Shown: positions 40,101 through 52,559, counted from the stretch's first letter. The stretch: 64,000 nt of DNA from Chamaea fasciata (GCA_029207755.1 JARCOQ010000002.1:54153172-54217171), one strand, 5' to 3'. Notes: generated by a model from the sequence alone, not told the origin. Numbers and translations: made by a program.

Positions 40101-42225
40101 AGCAGCCATCCTAATGAGGAATCTTCATGTTTTGGGAAGTATTCTGATCCACATTAGTCCTGGTGCTGTGCCCAGACACACATATCTTTCTTGTCTGGGC
40201 TGTGCCAGCACATCTCTTAGGACTTTCTCACAGATGACCAGGGCAGAGCAGGAGCTAAGTGGGATTTATTGGTGTGCATTAGCTCAGTGACCCTGCCTGT
40301 ACCACAGAAAGCTGCAGTGTCCTATAATGTGTTAATAGACACTATAAAAACTTGTGGCTGGAATAGAGGGGATAACTTCCACCATTCACTGCTTTCATGG
40401 TCCTAATGGTAATGACTGTTCCCTCATTCTTTTCTCTCATCAGCAGCTCTCAAGGAAGCATCATTAAGATGGCATATTCCAGTACAAGAAAGACATCCGG
40501 CTCAGTTCATTTAAAAGACATATTTCAATAAAGCCAATTTAACATTCAGATCAGAGGTGCCCTCAGGGATTCTTGTGCCTGCCCTGCATGGCTCTAATAC
40601 TCAGCTATAGCCCATGTTTGCATAACATGGGTGTGTAAGATCTGGAGATGCCCAGTGAGTGTGGATTTTCCTAAAAGACTCTTGACATAAGTCAGCCTTT
40701 TATTGCACTCCACAATACAGTGGTGCTCTGACACATGTTAGAATGATATAAATTAAATTACATAAAGCAATCAGTTCTTCACTTGTAGTCCAAATTACAG
40801 TACTTGCTTCCTGGGTGGAAATTGATAGTAAACTTGATATTTGGATCCTCAGTGAACTCAAAAATGAGTCAGAAGAAAATTATATCTAAAATGTTTACAG
40901 AGATATCAAACTTCAGTGGAAAACTCTTTTATATTTTAGTAGTATTCCACTTGTTTCTCAAAGTGATTCAGTGCTTTAAGTAAATACTTTTGATTGCCTT
41001 AATTGTTCTAAAGAAAAACATTTGGATTCCAGTGATATTTAGGAACCAGATCTGAGATAAACCAAAACTGGGTGTCTATTAAACTAGGTAAACAATAACA
41101 GCTCCTTTTACAAATCAAGTTGTTGGGCTTTGTGATCTCTCTAGGACCTTCACAGAAGAATTCTGCAGGCTCTGAAGAGAGTACCTGTTCACGTGTTGTA
41201 TCTAAAAAAGAAGGTGGGGATTAGCTCCGTCACTAAGCGAAAAGGTCACTACATTTCCCCCAGAACACCTTAAATCATAGTAAAGCAATTCTGTGAGAAA
41301 CAGAGTATTTAAAATACTAGAAGTTAAAGCAAAATACCAGCACAGTTGTTGGAGTCAACTAGTTCAGACAGCACAGTCTCCAAATGTAAAAGACAATATA
41401 CATAGGTGGAGGTAACGCAGTTTTATACTGCATTTTGTGGATCTGTTCTTGGCTTCCACTATTTTAAGAACCACACACAACTATGAAGTCAAAATCAGTG
41501 GTTGCACAAGTGAATTGTCACCTTACATGAAATGAGTAGAGGGTGGGATCCAGCTCAGTAGCCCACTGAAAAACTGGCCCTAAATTCACTGCCACAGCAT
41601 TAGTGGAAGCAATCACTTTTCCATATAGGGAGCTGTTTCTCTATGCACCTACAGTTAAGGTACAGATCCACCTTAAACAGGCAAACTGGATCCCAGTCCA
41701 ACATCCTGGCTAGCCATAGTCACAATATCATGACTGATATTTAAGGGTTCCATCAGCCAGTGTGCCTGTGTTACTTGTTTGCACCTCCTTGCCAGTCCAC
41801 ATTACCCAAACAACCTTGGTTTAATGCTGGACTGTTACACACGAAGAAAACAATTTTGCTTATTTCACACAAAATTAGACCTACTGGGGAATGTCTTTTA
41901 CAAAACTCCTGCTTACATCCATTAAAGATTTTCTAATCAGTTAAATATAACTAAACAAAACCTGATAGCAAAAATCTTAAGTTTGCCAATGAGGAATAAT
42001 TGCATATTTCTAGAAATATAGCACATATTCAATAACAGTCAATTAAATTCATGCTAATTCATGCACTGCATAATGTTTTCCACTTTGATGGTTATAAATT
42101 ACACACTATAACTTAATGAATTGAAAAAATGCGCTATCCTAGGAATAAAAGAAGAAAAATATAACAGCAGTCACCTGCCAGAAGTAATAAAGAGTTGTAA
42201 CAAATAGCAGCTACATTTATTTACG

Positions 42226-42247
42226 TATATATATATTTATATATATA
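42226..42247. repeat. TA-rich microsatellite
   Basis: Alternating TA with one TTTA interruption. Self-complementary, with no further structure nearby. Confidence 0.85.
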
Positions 42248-44424
42248 AAACTTCAGGGCTGCAGATGTTTGATTCTGCCAAATATATGGAAAGTAAAAAT
42301 ATTTTAATCATCGCTCTTGTGGTACTCACCTATTTCACATCTCTGTGGTTCTGTCTGCCATACACTGGTGAACCCATGAGCCTCTAGAAAGTACAAATAT
42401 ATTTGAGTTAATCTCTCAATTGCCACCACACAATGTTGCAAATCCAAAAGAGATGATTCATATCTTTGGGTTCAAAATTGATTATTTTTCTCTTAAATGC
42501 TTCTCCATCCATCAATGTCCAAGCATAAATGTAGGAAAGTCCTTATGAATTCATCTTACTCTTGCATTTCTCTTTACATGCTACTCGAGAACTAAGAGTA
42601 AAAAAAGTAGCCCAGAGACATATGGCTACATATGGCATACATCATAGACTGGAACACAAAAAAAGAATTGATATTGCTTTTGTCTTTCTTTTGTTTTCCT
42701 TTTCCTTTGTTCTGGTCATCAAAGTGATGTAAGTTTTCTGAAGAGGGGAAAGAAAGAAAGGATTAAGTGCCTCCACCATCTTCTGCAGTGTATATTGTCT
42801 GATAAAAGGCTTTTAAGCTGTAAGGTTCCCCAGAGGTGGTCCTATCTTGGCAGAAAGTTCCTTCCCTACACAAAGCCACCTTTGCAATATGGTGTATTGG
42901 TTTTGGTCACCCCATTAAAAAGATGCAATTTCTCTGGGTAACAGCTGACGGGAGACAGGCTTTGGATGATGACCAGTGTTAATTGTGGGCAGGAAGTGCA
43001 TCTTTAAGCAGCAGGCTGGAGCAAATCAAGTGGAAAAGGCTCACTGCTGCTTGGAAGTTTAAACTGAGGAAAAAGATAGTGAAAGAGATTCAGGTATTAA
43101 GGCATGGAATGTGGAGTTTTATATAATAGAATTTGCAGTGATGTGTGTCAGGATGCAGTAAAATTTTACCTACAGAAAAGCTGGCCAAATTGTAACTCAG
43201 CTGACCATAATAAAACAAAATATTGTCTCAAACAAGCCAACCTATCAGCCAGTGAAGCTAAAATGAAAATATTCAAAGCAAAACAAGTTTTAGTAAATCA
43301 AATGTCTGCAGATGACTGTTGTGGTAGAAAAGGTCATTGTTGGGTACATAAATAGTTAATATTTACAGCTGAGAGAAAGACATGGAAAAGAACCTTTCCC
43401 TTCAGGTTTCAGAAAAATAAAGCATAGATTTTTAGAGAGGTTTCTTTAAATAAGGCTGCAGAGTTCCTCCTTAAAGCATCAGAGGCCTTTCACTGCTTCA
43501 GTACAAAAGCTTAGGGACACTCCCCAACAGTTCAGCCTCTGGTGGGAAATAAAGTTTCCACAAAATCAACTTTCTATTCAAGGGAAAAATCAAATCAATT
43601 TCGCCCAAAGCATTCAGGTTTCCTTTGGGAAAATCAAAACAAAATATTTTCTTCAATACATGGGCTTGACCCAAACCAAATGTTTCAGTTTATTTTTTAG
43701 CTGAACAAGAATATTTTATTTCAACTCGGTTCAACTTGAAACTGCCTCTGGGTGTGCTGTCATGGTGGATATAAATTGCCCAGGAGAATCTGGGAATAAG
43801 ACAATTTGCATCCCAGCTGGTTAGCTGGCTCATAAGAAAATATTATTAATGCAACAATATTAAAGGATCATATTTAGAACAACAAGACTGAAGCAATATA
43901 TTTGAATTCTTCCAAACCAAAGTCCTTCATAACTTTTCCTCCCATTATAAAATTTTGATACAGGGAAAGAAATGTTTAAACAGGTAAAATGGCACATGAG
44001 AAAAATAAACAATTCTGACCCTAATTTCCAGCCACTTTTATGCCACAGTAATTCCACCGAGCTCCACTGGAATGACACAACCTAAAGGTGTTAAAGGTAC
44101 AGTGTTTCCAACCTGACCTCAGTGCATGGGTTTAGGCAGATAAAGATGTGTCTTAAGGTGCTCTGGGTTCTCTCTTACATTTAACTTCCCCTTGGCACTC
44201 TAAGTATGCACAGGAACATGTTGATCCTGAAATAGTAATGTGGTTAGAAAGGATGACACCCTACAAAGTCTCAGGAATATGGCACATCTTTCCAAAACTC
44301 ACAGAATAATGATACAATCAGGTTTTTAAAAGCAAGCTATGAATTCAGTTTCAGCTGGGATTGAACAGAGATTGAAACTAGCATTAGTGTGTGGGATAGA
44401 CATGAAAATTTAGACAGCTTCAGT

Positions 44425-44466
44425 TATATACATATACATATACATATATATATATATATGTGCATA
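44425..44466. repeat. TATACA/TA compound microsatellite
   Basis: Three CATATA-type units run into about eight TA dinucleotides, then TGTGCATAT. A mixed simple repeat seen directly. Confidence 0.9.
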
Positions 44467-45289
44467 TTTTCTTATTACTTAGAAATTATAATTAAACTGA
44501 GTTATTCCATCTTTTCCTTTAGCCCCAACTTCTAGTATTCAGTTGTCATTCAAACGCAATCCAGAGCAAATTAATACAGACGTTCAATTTCACAGCCAAG
44601 ACCCCTACAACACCACACCAGTTACTCACTTCAGGTTTACAGTCATCAGGACACAGGGCTCTGGTGCTGCAACACCCAGCTTACTCAGGATGATCACCTG
44701 TGAACAGCAAGTTCCAGCATGGTTTTCAGAAGGCTCGTGTCAAGCTGTTCTCACCTCACTGCAATGCTGTGGGTCTAGAAGGCTGAGAGGTCCAGAATGA
44801 GCTCAACTGCATCAAAAAGAGAGGAGGTTTTTTAGTTATTAGCTCTGGTTTGTAATGGCCAGCCTCTGATTCATATCCAACAGCCCCTAATGAATGCAAA
44901 CAGAGACACCAAACTGTAGCGATCTCGACCAGAGCACAAATTATTCACATTCCACTTGCCTCAGTTTTAGATATCAGAGTGATTGATTAACATTTGCAGT
45001 TACTACTACATTTACTGATTACAAAATCTATTCAGAACACCAGAGAGCAATGGCAAACTCAGAAACTGTGGAATTTTACACCTGAAACAATCCTGAGAAC
45101 ACCAAATTTGAACTATGTAAACTAGGCTTTTAATTTCTCCTCTTTCAGAGGAAAATTATTGAAAAGCGGCATTTCTAGGAAGTGTTTATGTGCACCATGC
45201 CAAGAATAAAAACCCTGCCCAAGAGAACAGAATAACATCCTACAAAAAATTTCCAAGCAGAGCCAGGGAACAGGGGAGGGGCCCTCATG

Positions 45290-45770
45290 AATTTGTTACA
45301 TTGGTGCCTTCCAGAAATTAAAAAGCTGCATGCAGTCTGTTCCCGTGCCAGCTGTGTTTCTAGAGACTGCTTTCTGTCTACCGCAGACCACATTTATTGC
45401 CATTTTAAGCGAAGATTTCACTTAATTTACATAGGCTGGGGCAGAGCACAGCTGTCTGCTTTTAGAGCAGACGTGCTGCCTGCGATTGCAGGTCGCAGCG
45501 TGAGAGGCTCTGCTGCTGTCAACCTGCAAGCTTGTTTCTTTAGAATGGAAGATCACAGGACTTACAGTTTTCCAGAGCTTTCCACCTTTAGGAAAAGCAA
45601 TGGTAAAAGCTGGTTTGGACATGACCGATCACTTAGGAGTTGTTCCACATCGATCTCTCAAGGTAGAGCTCACGCTTGGTTTTGCAGAGGGATGAGAGCC
45701 CTGGTACCTTCTTTTTGTTGGGCTCTGCAGACAAAGATTGGACACTTCTTTTGCTCGATACCTGCAGTGA
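45290..45770. promoter_or_regulatory. CpG-enriched block upstream of HTR2A, possible enhancer
   Basis: Within a strongly CpG-poor flank this 480 bp block has clusters of CpG (near 45,340-45,415, 45,470-45,500 and 45,620-45,670), balanced base composition and no repeat signature. It lies about 3 kb upstream of the probable first exon. Such blocks are often conserved non-coding elements. No cross-species alignment was possible, and a 191-codon ATG frame crosses it without a recognisable domain. Confidence 0.25.
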
Positions 45771-48419
45771 TACTATATGGAAGGAAAACAATTTTCAGGT
45801 TCTTGGGAGGAGGTGGGATGAGTGACTTTTGCAGTCAAAATAAGATAAAAATTATGAGATAAATGATACAATAAACTCATGATCAGTTGCACATCCAACA
45901 CACTTTGTTAGAAGACATAAGATCACAGATTTGTTTCTCATATATCTACCTACACAAAACTGGTTTCTGATTTTTCCATGATTCATCTGCAAACCTTAAA
46001 ACAATTTCAATATGCCCGTGCCTCAGTTTCACATATGCCAAACTGCTTTCTGTGAGGACAGCTAAGACTTCAGAAGGCACTCAGACCTTGTGGTAGATAC
46101 TTATGTGTTTACAGCTACTCCAAAGTAAACAGTGCAGACCTTAAATGAAGAGCTCATGACTGTAGCTGCAAAGGTCTTAGGCAAGGCTTGCACTTCACTT
46201 TTATGTTCTTGATGTCCAGAGTGGAGCTGCAGTTTTAAATGAGTCATTGTACATCCCCAACCATAGTGTTTGTCAGGGTCCAACTCAGGCCAAGTTTGGA
46301 AAAAAATAACTTCTGTAGCTGGTATGCAAATATGACTATAAGTCAATTATCTTACTTCATAAATAGTAAACAGCCAGGGCTCATTGATCTCTCCTGCAGG
46401 GCAGTGGACTATTTGCCAGGATCTTTGCTTTGAGTTGTCGCTCTCAAGCTTACTCCTCAGAGCTGAGAGATTCCTTGACTCAAGAGATTCTCCGTAAATG
46501 ATTAATAAATAGCATGCTAAACTCTGAAATCTTAGCTAAGTGACACAAAGGATTGATTGTACACATATAATCCTTGAGACATAAATCATTGACTGAGTCT
46601 GGGACTAAGTTTGGAATTAGGCACACATAAACTCCCTTCTGAGTAGGAGCTTAGAATACAAGCAGGTCTTTTCTGAACCTCATGACTCAACAAGAGTCTC
46701 TCTCTCTGCCTGTTTTGTCTGACCTTGTCCTCTATGCCATTAAATAATCAAATGCACCTTGTCATCAGATCTTATGAAACCTTTCTCAAATTTACTATGA
46801 AGTTTGGCAAAATCACTGGGTTGTATCAACAAACATATTGCTACTTCTGTCTTAGGAGTGACATCCATGACACACCCGTAACTACACTATAGCTGTCAGA
46901 GCCCAGAGTCAGCCTTCTAAGAACACAACAGGACACCTGGGTTCTCCACAAAGGTTGTATGTAGCCCTAGCCAAGGGGTCCTGTGCCCTATTCTGCACAG
47001 AAGCTGCATTCAGCAGAAGTGCAGCCCACCCTCTGCATCAGATATGCACCCTCATGTTCATGAGGATGGCTGCAAAATCCTCTGGAGCATGGATGCCAAA
47101 TTCACTTGGTGAACACCGTAACCTATTTGGTTACAGTATGAGAGAGGAAAGTTCCTCTTCTGGTTTCTCTGGGTGAGACAGCCAGGGCTGAAACATTTCC
47201 TGCTAAACTCAGCATTATCACCGTTTTTTTACCAGTTCGTGTTGTCTGATAGTCTTCTGGCGTCACCTATGGGACTGGGAAACTTTAGTACTGCCACAAC
47301 ACGTTTCCAAGTCCCACATGGGCATTAGTGGGAGCTACTGCCTTGTCTGACCAGTCTTGCTGGGTTCATCTGTGAGTAAAACTGGCTCCAAAGTACTTTA
47401 CTGTGAAAGGCTTTCTGTAACTGTGTCCCATTGATCTGAATGGTCTTCAGTGCGTGCTCTGAGACCCACTTTGGTACGGTTTGGGTCCATGAAGAGATTA
47501 GCACGTCATCTCAGCTGCAGTAACACTCCATGTGTTTGAAGCTCCCTGGCATCTGCAACAGGGTTAACAGTGCTGCACACAGAGCTGAGCTGTGGGAGCA
47601 GCCTGCAGCTCCCAAGGGCCTGCCAGGACCCACAGGTGCCCAGTGACACGGGCATCTCTCTGAGCTCTCACGGTAAACTGCCTGACCCTGCCTGTTTAAA
47701 GCCATTGCCCTCAGCATAAGGGAAGTCTGCAATATATGTGCAGGTGAGACCCGCTCAGCCAAAATTCTGACAACTATATGTTGCAGAAAGTCTGGGAGCT
47801 GGGTTCTTTTTAGGTGACAAATTGAAGAGTTGGCTATTTCTTCATGTGTGTCCTGGCAGCAGAGGTACAAGGCAGAAGCAGTGTCGGGCTGTTTTGTTCC
47901 CCTTTGCTCTATACACACTTTGCTTTACAGAACTGCTTCATTTGGGATGCCTGCTTGGGACAGGCTGCTTGAGTTAGCTATTACATCCATCTCCTGACAA
48001 ATGAGTATGACATCAGAGTGACTTCAATTTTTTATAAGTATCTATTACCAATTTGATTCACATGTCAGCACAGACCCAGAATTAAAACTGAAGGGGACTG
48101 AATAGTATGCCTGCCTTTTAAGGCTGGTGAAATTTCCCCTCTTTGTGGAAAAAATTTCTCACATATTTCACTAGTATCTACCATCTCAAGCCTTAGGTTT
48201 TGTCTCTCTCAAGCCTGCATCCTGTAAATCCCTGTAATTACATGCAGCTGTTTGTGAGGCATCTGCTGCCAATTGAAAGTGTGCATTGAAAAAGCCCCCA
48301 AGCAGAGAACCTCTAAAATAAGCTCTGAAAAAGCTACTGGTTTACCAGGAAGACCCTCTCTGCTCTGCCCTCCCCTGCCCTCCTCTGCTGTTGCTACCTT
48401 GCAGTTTATGACATCCAGA

Positions 48420-48610
48420 GAGTGGGAGGTCTGACAATCCGAACAAGGCAGCAAGGAAGAAATTCCATTCCTGTTACAATCAGTAATTCCTCCGTGGAGG
48501 CTGCTGTCTCGTGAGTGTGTGCGCGCGCTTTCTCTTGTGCCACTTCAAGAAGGGCTCTGATATTATTATTACTTTAAATATAGCTTGCCCTGGGGCGGGG
48601 AAATGCACAA
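48420..48610 (+). promoter_or_regulatory. HTR2A: Candidate HTR2A core promoter
   Basis: Just upstream of, and overlapping, the probable first exon there is a small GC-rich patch (GTGTGCGCGCGC around 48,516-48,529), a TATA-like TTTAAATA at 48,573-48,580, and a consensus GC box GGGGCGGGG at 48,592-48,600. Mammalian HTR2A promoters are described as lacking a strong TATA box and using several start sites. The transcription start here is not determined. Placement rests on the donor at 48,844 and on nearness to the ATG exon. Confidence 0.35.
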
Positions 48611-48844
48611 GGAAAGAGCCGGCAAGCAGCCTATCTCTCAGAAGAAAAGAGCAAGCCTCACAGCACAGGAACTGGCTTCACTCAAGTGTGCAGTTTAGAA
48701 GTAAAAGAACTATTTGAAATATCATCGTTGTGGAGGAGGCTGAAGAAAAAAGACACGGAACTGGCTAAACACAGAGAAGAATGTGGTAAACCAAGGTGCA
48801 AAGTGCATCTATTTGCAGTTTGAAAGTGGGCTCTGAAGTGCAAT
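48530..48844 (+). other. HTR2A: HTR2A probable non-coding first exon (5' leader)
   Basis: HTR2 genes have a non-coding first exon spliced to the ATG exon. Here a consensus donor (CAAT then GTAAGT) ends at 48,844, about 720 bp before the receptor ATG. The best matching acceptor is TTTTGGACTTAG ending at 49,567, just two bases before the ATG. The 5' end is a guess, since no transcript evidence exists. The leader holds at least two upstream ATGs: one at 48,603 opening a 31-codon frame that stops at 48,698, and one at 48,781 giving ATG-TGG-TAA. Exon structure is inferred from splice signals and family knowledge; other leader exons could exist. Confidence 0.45.
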
Positions 48845-49567
48845 GTAAGTCTTCCTTAAATTGTATTCTTTTATAACAGTATCTAGTTGTTTAATTTCCA
48901 TTCCGAAGGCATGCTGGGCCAAAAGGTACAATTAGCTACAAAAATCAGCATGGACCAGAATGTGTACTCTCTGATATGAGGCTGAAAATGATTTTGAAAT
49001 ACAACAGAAGACAGACATTATCAGCCATGTTATGGAAGATGCACTATAAATAAGAGCATATTTAATTATTTCAAGAGAAAGATTCTGCATGGAATCATTA
49101 ATCAACTTTCTTAATAGAGAAGCGAGAGCTTTGCTGTTTTATATGGCAAGCTATTTTAATACTGCTGTGTTTAAAATCGTGTGATTACAGTTACCAATAG
49201 CAATAAGATGTAGCTCCAGAGGGGAGTTCTAGTGGTTGCAAAAGTTTTATATCTTTTATTTCTCCAACATTTTTGATCTCTGAAGCCTCAAGTCCACATT
49301 CTCTATCCTACAGCCCGGTTTTACTTTTCAGCTGGATTTTCAATATGCCAACACTGGACTTCCTATGGAACTGAAAACAAAACATTTCAGCTTTCGGAGT
49401 AATTCTGGTATGTTTTTCTACATCACACTAGTTGCAAAAATACAGTCGACAAAATATTATGCTCCCTCAACTTCTGGCATGGAGAACTGAGGAATATAAT
49501 GCCCAATGGTGACAAAGGGTGATAATTTCCTGTTTTTCACAATTTATCTCTGTGGTTTTGGACTTAG
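48845..49567 (+). other. HTR2A: HTR2A intron 1 (inferred)
   Basis: About 720 bp between the GTAAGT donor and the TTAG acceptor. No repeat or open frame of note. If the acceptor lies elsewhere, part of this stretch would be 5' leader. Confidence 0.4.
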
Positions 49568-49569
49568 CA

Positions 49570-49969
49570 ATGGATATTCTTTGTGATGGAGAGAGCTCTG
49601 TGTACCCAACTTCAAACTCCTTCATACAAATAAATCATGAGAGAAGATTCTACAGAAATGTTTATGGAGCTGGAGAAATTAATATATCACATCTCTGCAA
49701 CTTGACTGTGAACTCTGACAACCTAACCAATCTTTCATGCGAAAGTAACATGAGCCCACCGTGCTTCCCTTCACAGAAAAACTGGCCAGCTTTGCTGACA
49801 GTGATAGTGATTGTTTTAACCATTGCTGGAAATATTCTTGTCATCATGGCTGTTTCACTGGAGAAAAAACTACAGAATGCCACTAACTATTTTCTAATGT
49901 CACTTGCAATAGCTGATATGCTGCTGGGTTTCCTTGTCATGCCTGTGTCCATGTTAACCATACTGTATG
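49570..49969 (+). CDS. HTR2A: HTR2A, first coding exon: N-terminus, TM1, ICL1, TM2
   Basis: Serotonin 5-HT2A receptor, a Gq/11-coupled plasma-membrane GPCR that raises inositol phosphate and calcium. This exon encodes 133 codons plus one base, opening with [10 protein letters not shown], close to the mammalian MDILCEE start. Residues 1-71 are the extracellular N-terminus with sequons at N38, N44, N51 and N54. TM1 (about 73-95) holds GNILVIM with N88 (position 1.50). ICL1 is [15 protein letters not shown]2 holds LAIAD with D115 (2.50), the sodium-site aspartate. The exon ends in LTILY at a consensus donor, G then GTGAGT, in phase 1. The N-terminus differs much from the mammalian protein and is about four residues shorter by the numbering of conserved sites; TM1-TM2 are nearly identical. 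The frame is open further upstream to a GTG at 49,519, but the ATG at 49,570 matches the family start. 5-HT2B and 5-HT2C are excluded by the start and ICL1/TM2 sequence. Confidence 0.97.
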
Positions 49970-51039
49970 GTGAGTATTAGCTGTGAAACCTCCTGCATGT
50001 ATTGACAAGCCTTAAACATTGCATGCAATAACATCTTGTTGTTGTTATGATTTCATTCTCTTACCACAGAAAATTGTTATCACTCCATATAAGTTGAAAT
50101 ATATGTCACTGCTTAAGGGATGGAACAGGTGAAGCACTTGAATCTTTTCCTACTTTATATTTCCAGTTACAGGCATTTTAAACACAGTCCATAACATTAG
50201 TTTATTACTCAATTGTCAGATGAATTGTCTCAAAGTGTATATGAAGGTGCTTTGTTCTTTCTATTGCTTTCAGGTTTTTTCCCTGGCTCATAATTTTCAT
50301 ATTCCCAATGAGAATGTAGGGTCCTGCCAGTTACTTTGCTCTGCAAATGTGCACTGAAACACTAATGACTACTTTTAGATTCAAAGTAGGCAACCCCCTC
50401 AATTATTTTTAATGAAGTTATACAGATGAAAATAATTTTCTTATCACCAATACCCTGCTTAGACACCTACTTACTAGCAAATGCTGGAATAAATATTGCG
50501 GGAGTTAAGAAATGGATTAATTAAACAGGCATTAATTCTGCCTGTTCAGTAACATCTACAAATGCAAAACTATCATTTCTTAAGAGAAGTTTCTTAAGTT
50601 AATAATGACTCACAGTTCTTGCCCCTGCAGGTGATTAATAGATCATTCTTCTAATTTTCACCAAAATCACTTGCAGCATAGCTCATGCAGGGACAAGCAG
50701 CACCCTATATGTGTTCAGCACCAATTTTGTCAGGCTATTACTGCCCTAAACTTTAGAAATGAGTCTTCCAGTGCTACAACTGAATTTCTACAGTTCAAAG
50801 AGAAGCTAGACATTTTCAGAAGGAAAGTGAGATTGTTTGGAAAGATTTCTATTACTTCACTACTTTACGACTTAAGGTCCAAACATGAGCCTGTGACTTA
50901 AGGGAGATTTAATCCAGAAAGTGGGAAGTTTATTCTCCATTTTCAGTATCTCTACACAGCAAGCCCCCAGTAGCATTTGCAAACTGCATTTGGCATCAGT
51001 GATGGTGCAACACTGTGATTTACCGTATTACTGTGTGAT

Positions 51040-51330
51040 TATCTTTGGCGGGAGAAACAGCGTGACACAGAAATTGTCCGATGGGTGAGATTTAAGTCGT
51101 GCGCGATTCCCTGAGACAAGCAACAGGGACTCCTGCTGGCCAGGCTCCGCCGCCGAGGGGAGAGACGCCCGAAATCCGTGTCTCGGGAGGGATTGGGGGG
51201 TTGGGGCGCTGGATGCCTTTCCCGCACGTCGGGAAGCCGGAGTCCCCGTCCCGGGGAAAGGCTGCGACGGCCGGGGCACGGGGGCCGCAGGGCACCCGAA
51301 GGCGTAGGGGAGGGGCTGTGTTGGCTTTGC
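51040..51330. promoter_or_regulatory. Isolated CpG island inside the HTR2A intron
   Basis: By eye count there are about 28 CpG dinucleotides in roughly 290 bp with high G+C, against almost none in the AT-rich DNA on both sides. Dense clusters include GTGCGCGATT, CCGCCGCCGAG, CCCGCACGTCGGG and GCGACGGCCGGGG. CpG islands usually mark promoters kept unmethylated in the germ line. This one sits 1.1 kb downstream of the ATG exon and 2.7 kb upstream of the next, so a transcript starting here on the + strand would lack the normal start and TM1-TM2. Open frames on both strands cross it, as expected from GC-rich DNA. An inserted GC-rich repeat is the main alternative. Confidence 0.75.
51185..51206 (+). 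promoter_or_regulatory. Canonical G-quadruplex motif in the CpG island
   Basis: Four G-runs (GGG, GGG, G6, GGGG) with loops of 1, 3 and 2 bases fit the G3+N1-7 quadruplex pattern. Such motifs are enriched at CpG-island promoters. Folding is predicted, not shown. Confidence 0.7.
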
Positions 51331-52559
51331 CTCCCCTCTCCCTGCTTCTTCCCTCGCAAGACCAGGAATGGAAGCGTCATAACTTGGGGTGAAAAATCAT
51401 CTGGTGGCACACACCGGTACCAGGCGAACATCTTGGTGAGGTGCACCGTCAACCTCCAGGATGATCAGTGATGGCATGGAGGGACACCTTCCCTTCCACT
51501 GGAGCATTTTCTTGGCTGCAGCTGCTCAGCTTCAGCCGCACCACCTGTGCTGACAGTCTTGAACTCAAACTGGAGGCCTTTGCACACACCTGCTCAGCCA
51601 GGACACCTCCAAGGCTGTGGAACACGAGGGCTCCACCAGCCCTTCTGCAGCCCCTTGAAGGGGTATGGTTACTGCTTTTCTCAAGAGAGATGGTTTTCTT
51701 CAGAGCTTCATAGCTGCTGTGGGCAATTCTGGTTTGGGTGCCCAGCCATGCCAGCCATGTGCCTGTGCCAGTGTTCACTCTTTATGCTGGGCAGTGTTCT
51801 CCATCCACCCAGCAGCCCCATACTCTGCTGGAAAAGGCAGCACCCAGTAAGGCCTACCAAAGTGGACATGTCTACAGAGCAGAAAACTTCCTGAAGAATG
51901 TTATCTACACCCTTACTAAGGGTGCACTATATTGCATCCAGAGTTTTCTCCTCTCATATTTTCCCCTTTCTTGAATCTGTAGTCTCTAAGGAAGTTTATC
52001 TGACAGATGCTGTTTTATCCCTGCCCCATTCTGGTTTATTGCAAAGATGAGAAGTCCAGAAGGATATGACAAATGTGTTTCCAAAGGTCACTGAAGCAAA
52101 GAACAGATATATATTGTCAAGTGTAAAAATAATTTAACAGTTTCCCCTGTGTAAACTGGCCTAGCAGAGAGATGCTACTGGGAAGTCATGCCCCTGAAAG
52201 CCAGCCATCACGTAACACACTCTGGGGTCCAGATTTCCCAACAGAAGACCAGAAAACATGATAAAATACATCCATAAATGCTGTATGGCTTGTCAGGGTC
52301 AGCTTGTATTACAGCAACCCAAGAACACCAAGAAATAGGTCTCCTCAGTACTCACTGAGACTAAATGTAATTAGGCACAGACCTACGTCCTCCACCTCTC
52401 CTTCTATTGCTGCTGTAGCAAATCTTGTACTGTATCTCCAAAGGAGACAGGCACTCCCTAAAATACTAACCTATTCTCCAATATGAGCTTTGGCATTGCC
52501 CCATGCTGCACTATCACGGGCAGCTTAGGTAATATGCTCTAAATTAAATCACTACAAGA

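Larger units (their letters stand above)
37148..48419. other. intergenic 5' flank of HTR2A, no gene recognised
   Basis: About 11 kb directly upstream of the receptor gene. TA-rich repeats lie at 42.2 and 44.4 kb. The stretches at 45,290-45,770 and 47,430-47,800 have more G+C and more CpG than their surroundings and could hold regulatory elements. Open frames there (191 codons at 45,287; 135 codons on the minus strand at 47,918) show no domain. Confidence 0.5.

Noticed and set aside
45287..45862. 191-codon ATG frame
   Set aside because: Has an ATG but no recognisable domain; it is better explained by the GC-richer block it crosses.
47511..47918. 135-codon minus-strand frame
   Set aside because: GTG start, no domain; lies in a GC-richer stretch near the HTR2A promoter where long frames are expected by chance.
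49519..49569. Upstream in-frame extension of the HTR2A frame from a GTG
   Set aside because: The ATG at 49,570 matches the family start, and the stretch before it looks like an intron end (pyrimidine-rich, TTAG).
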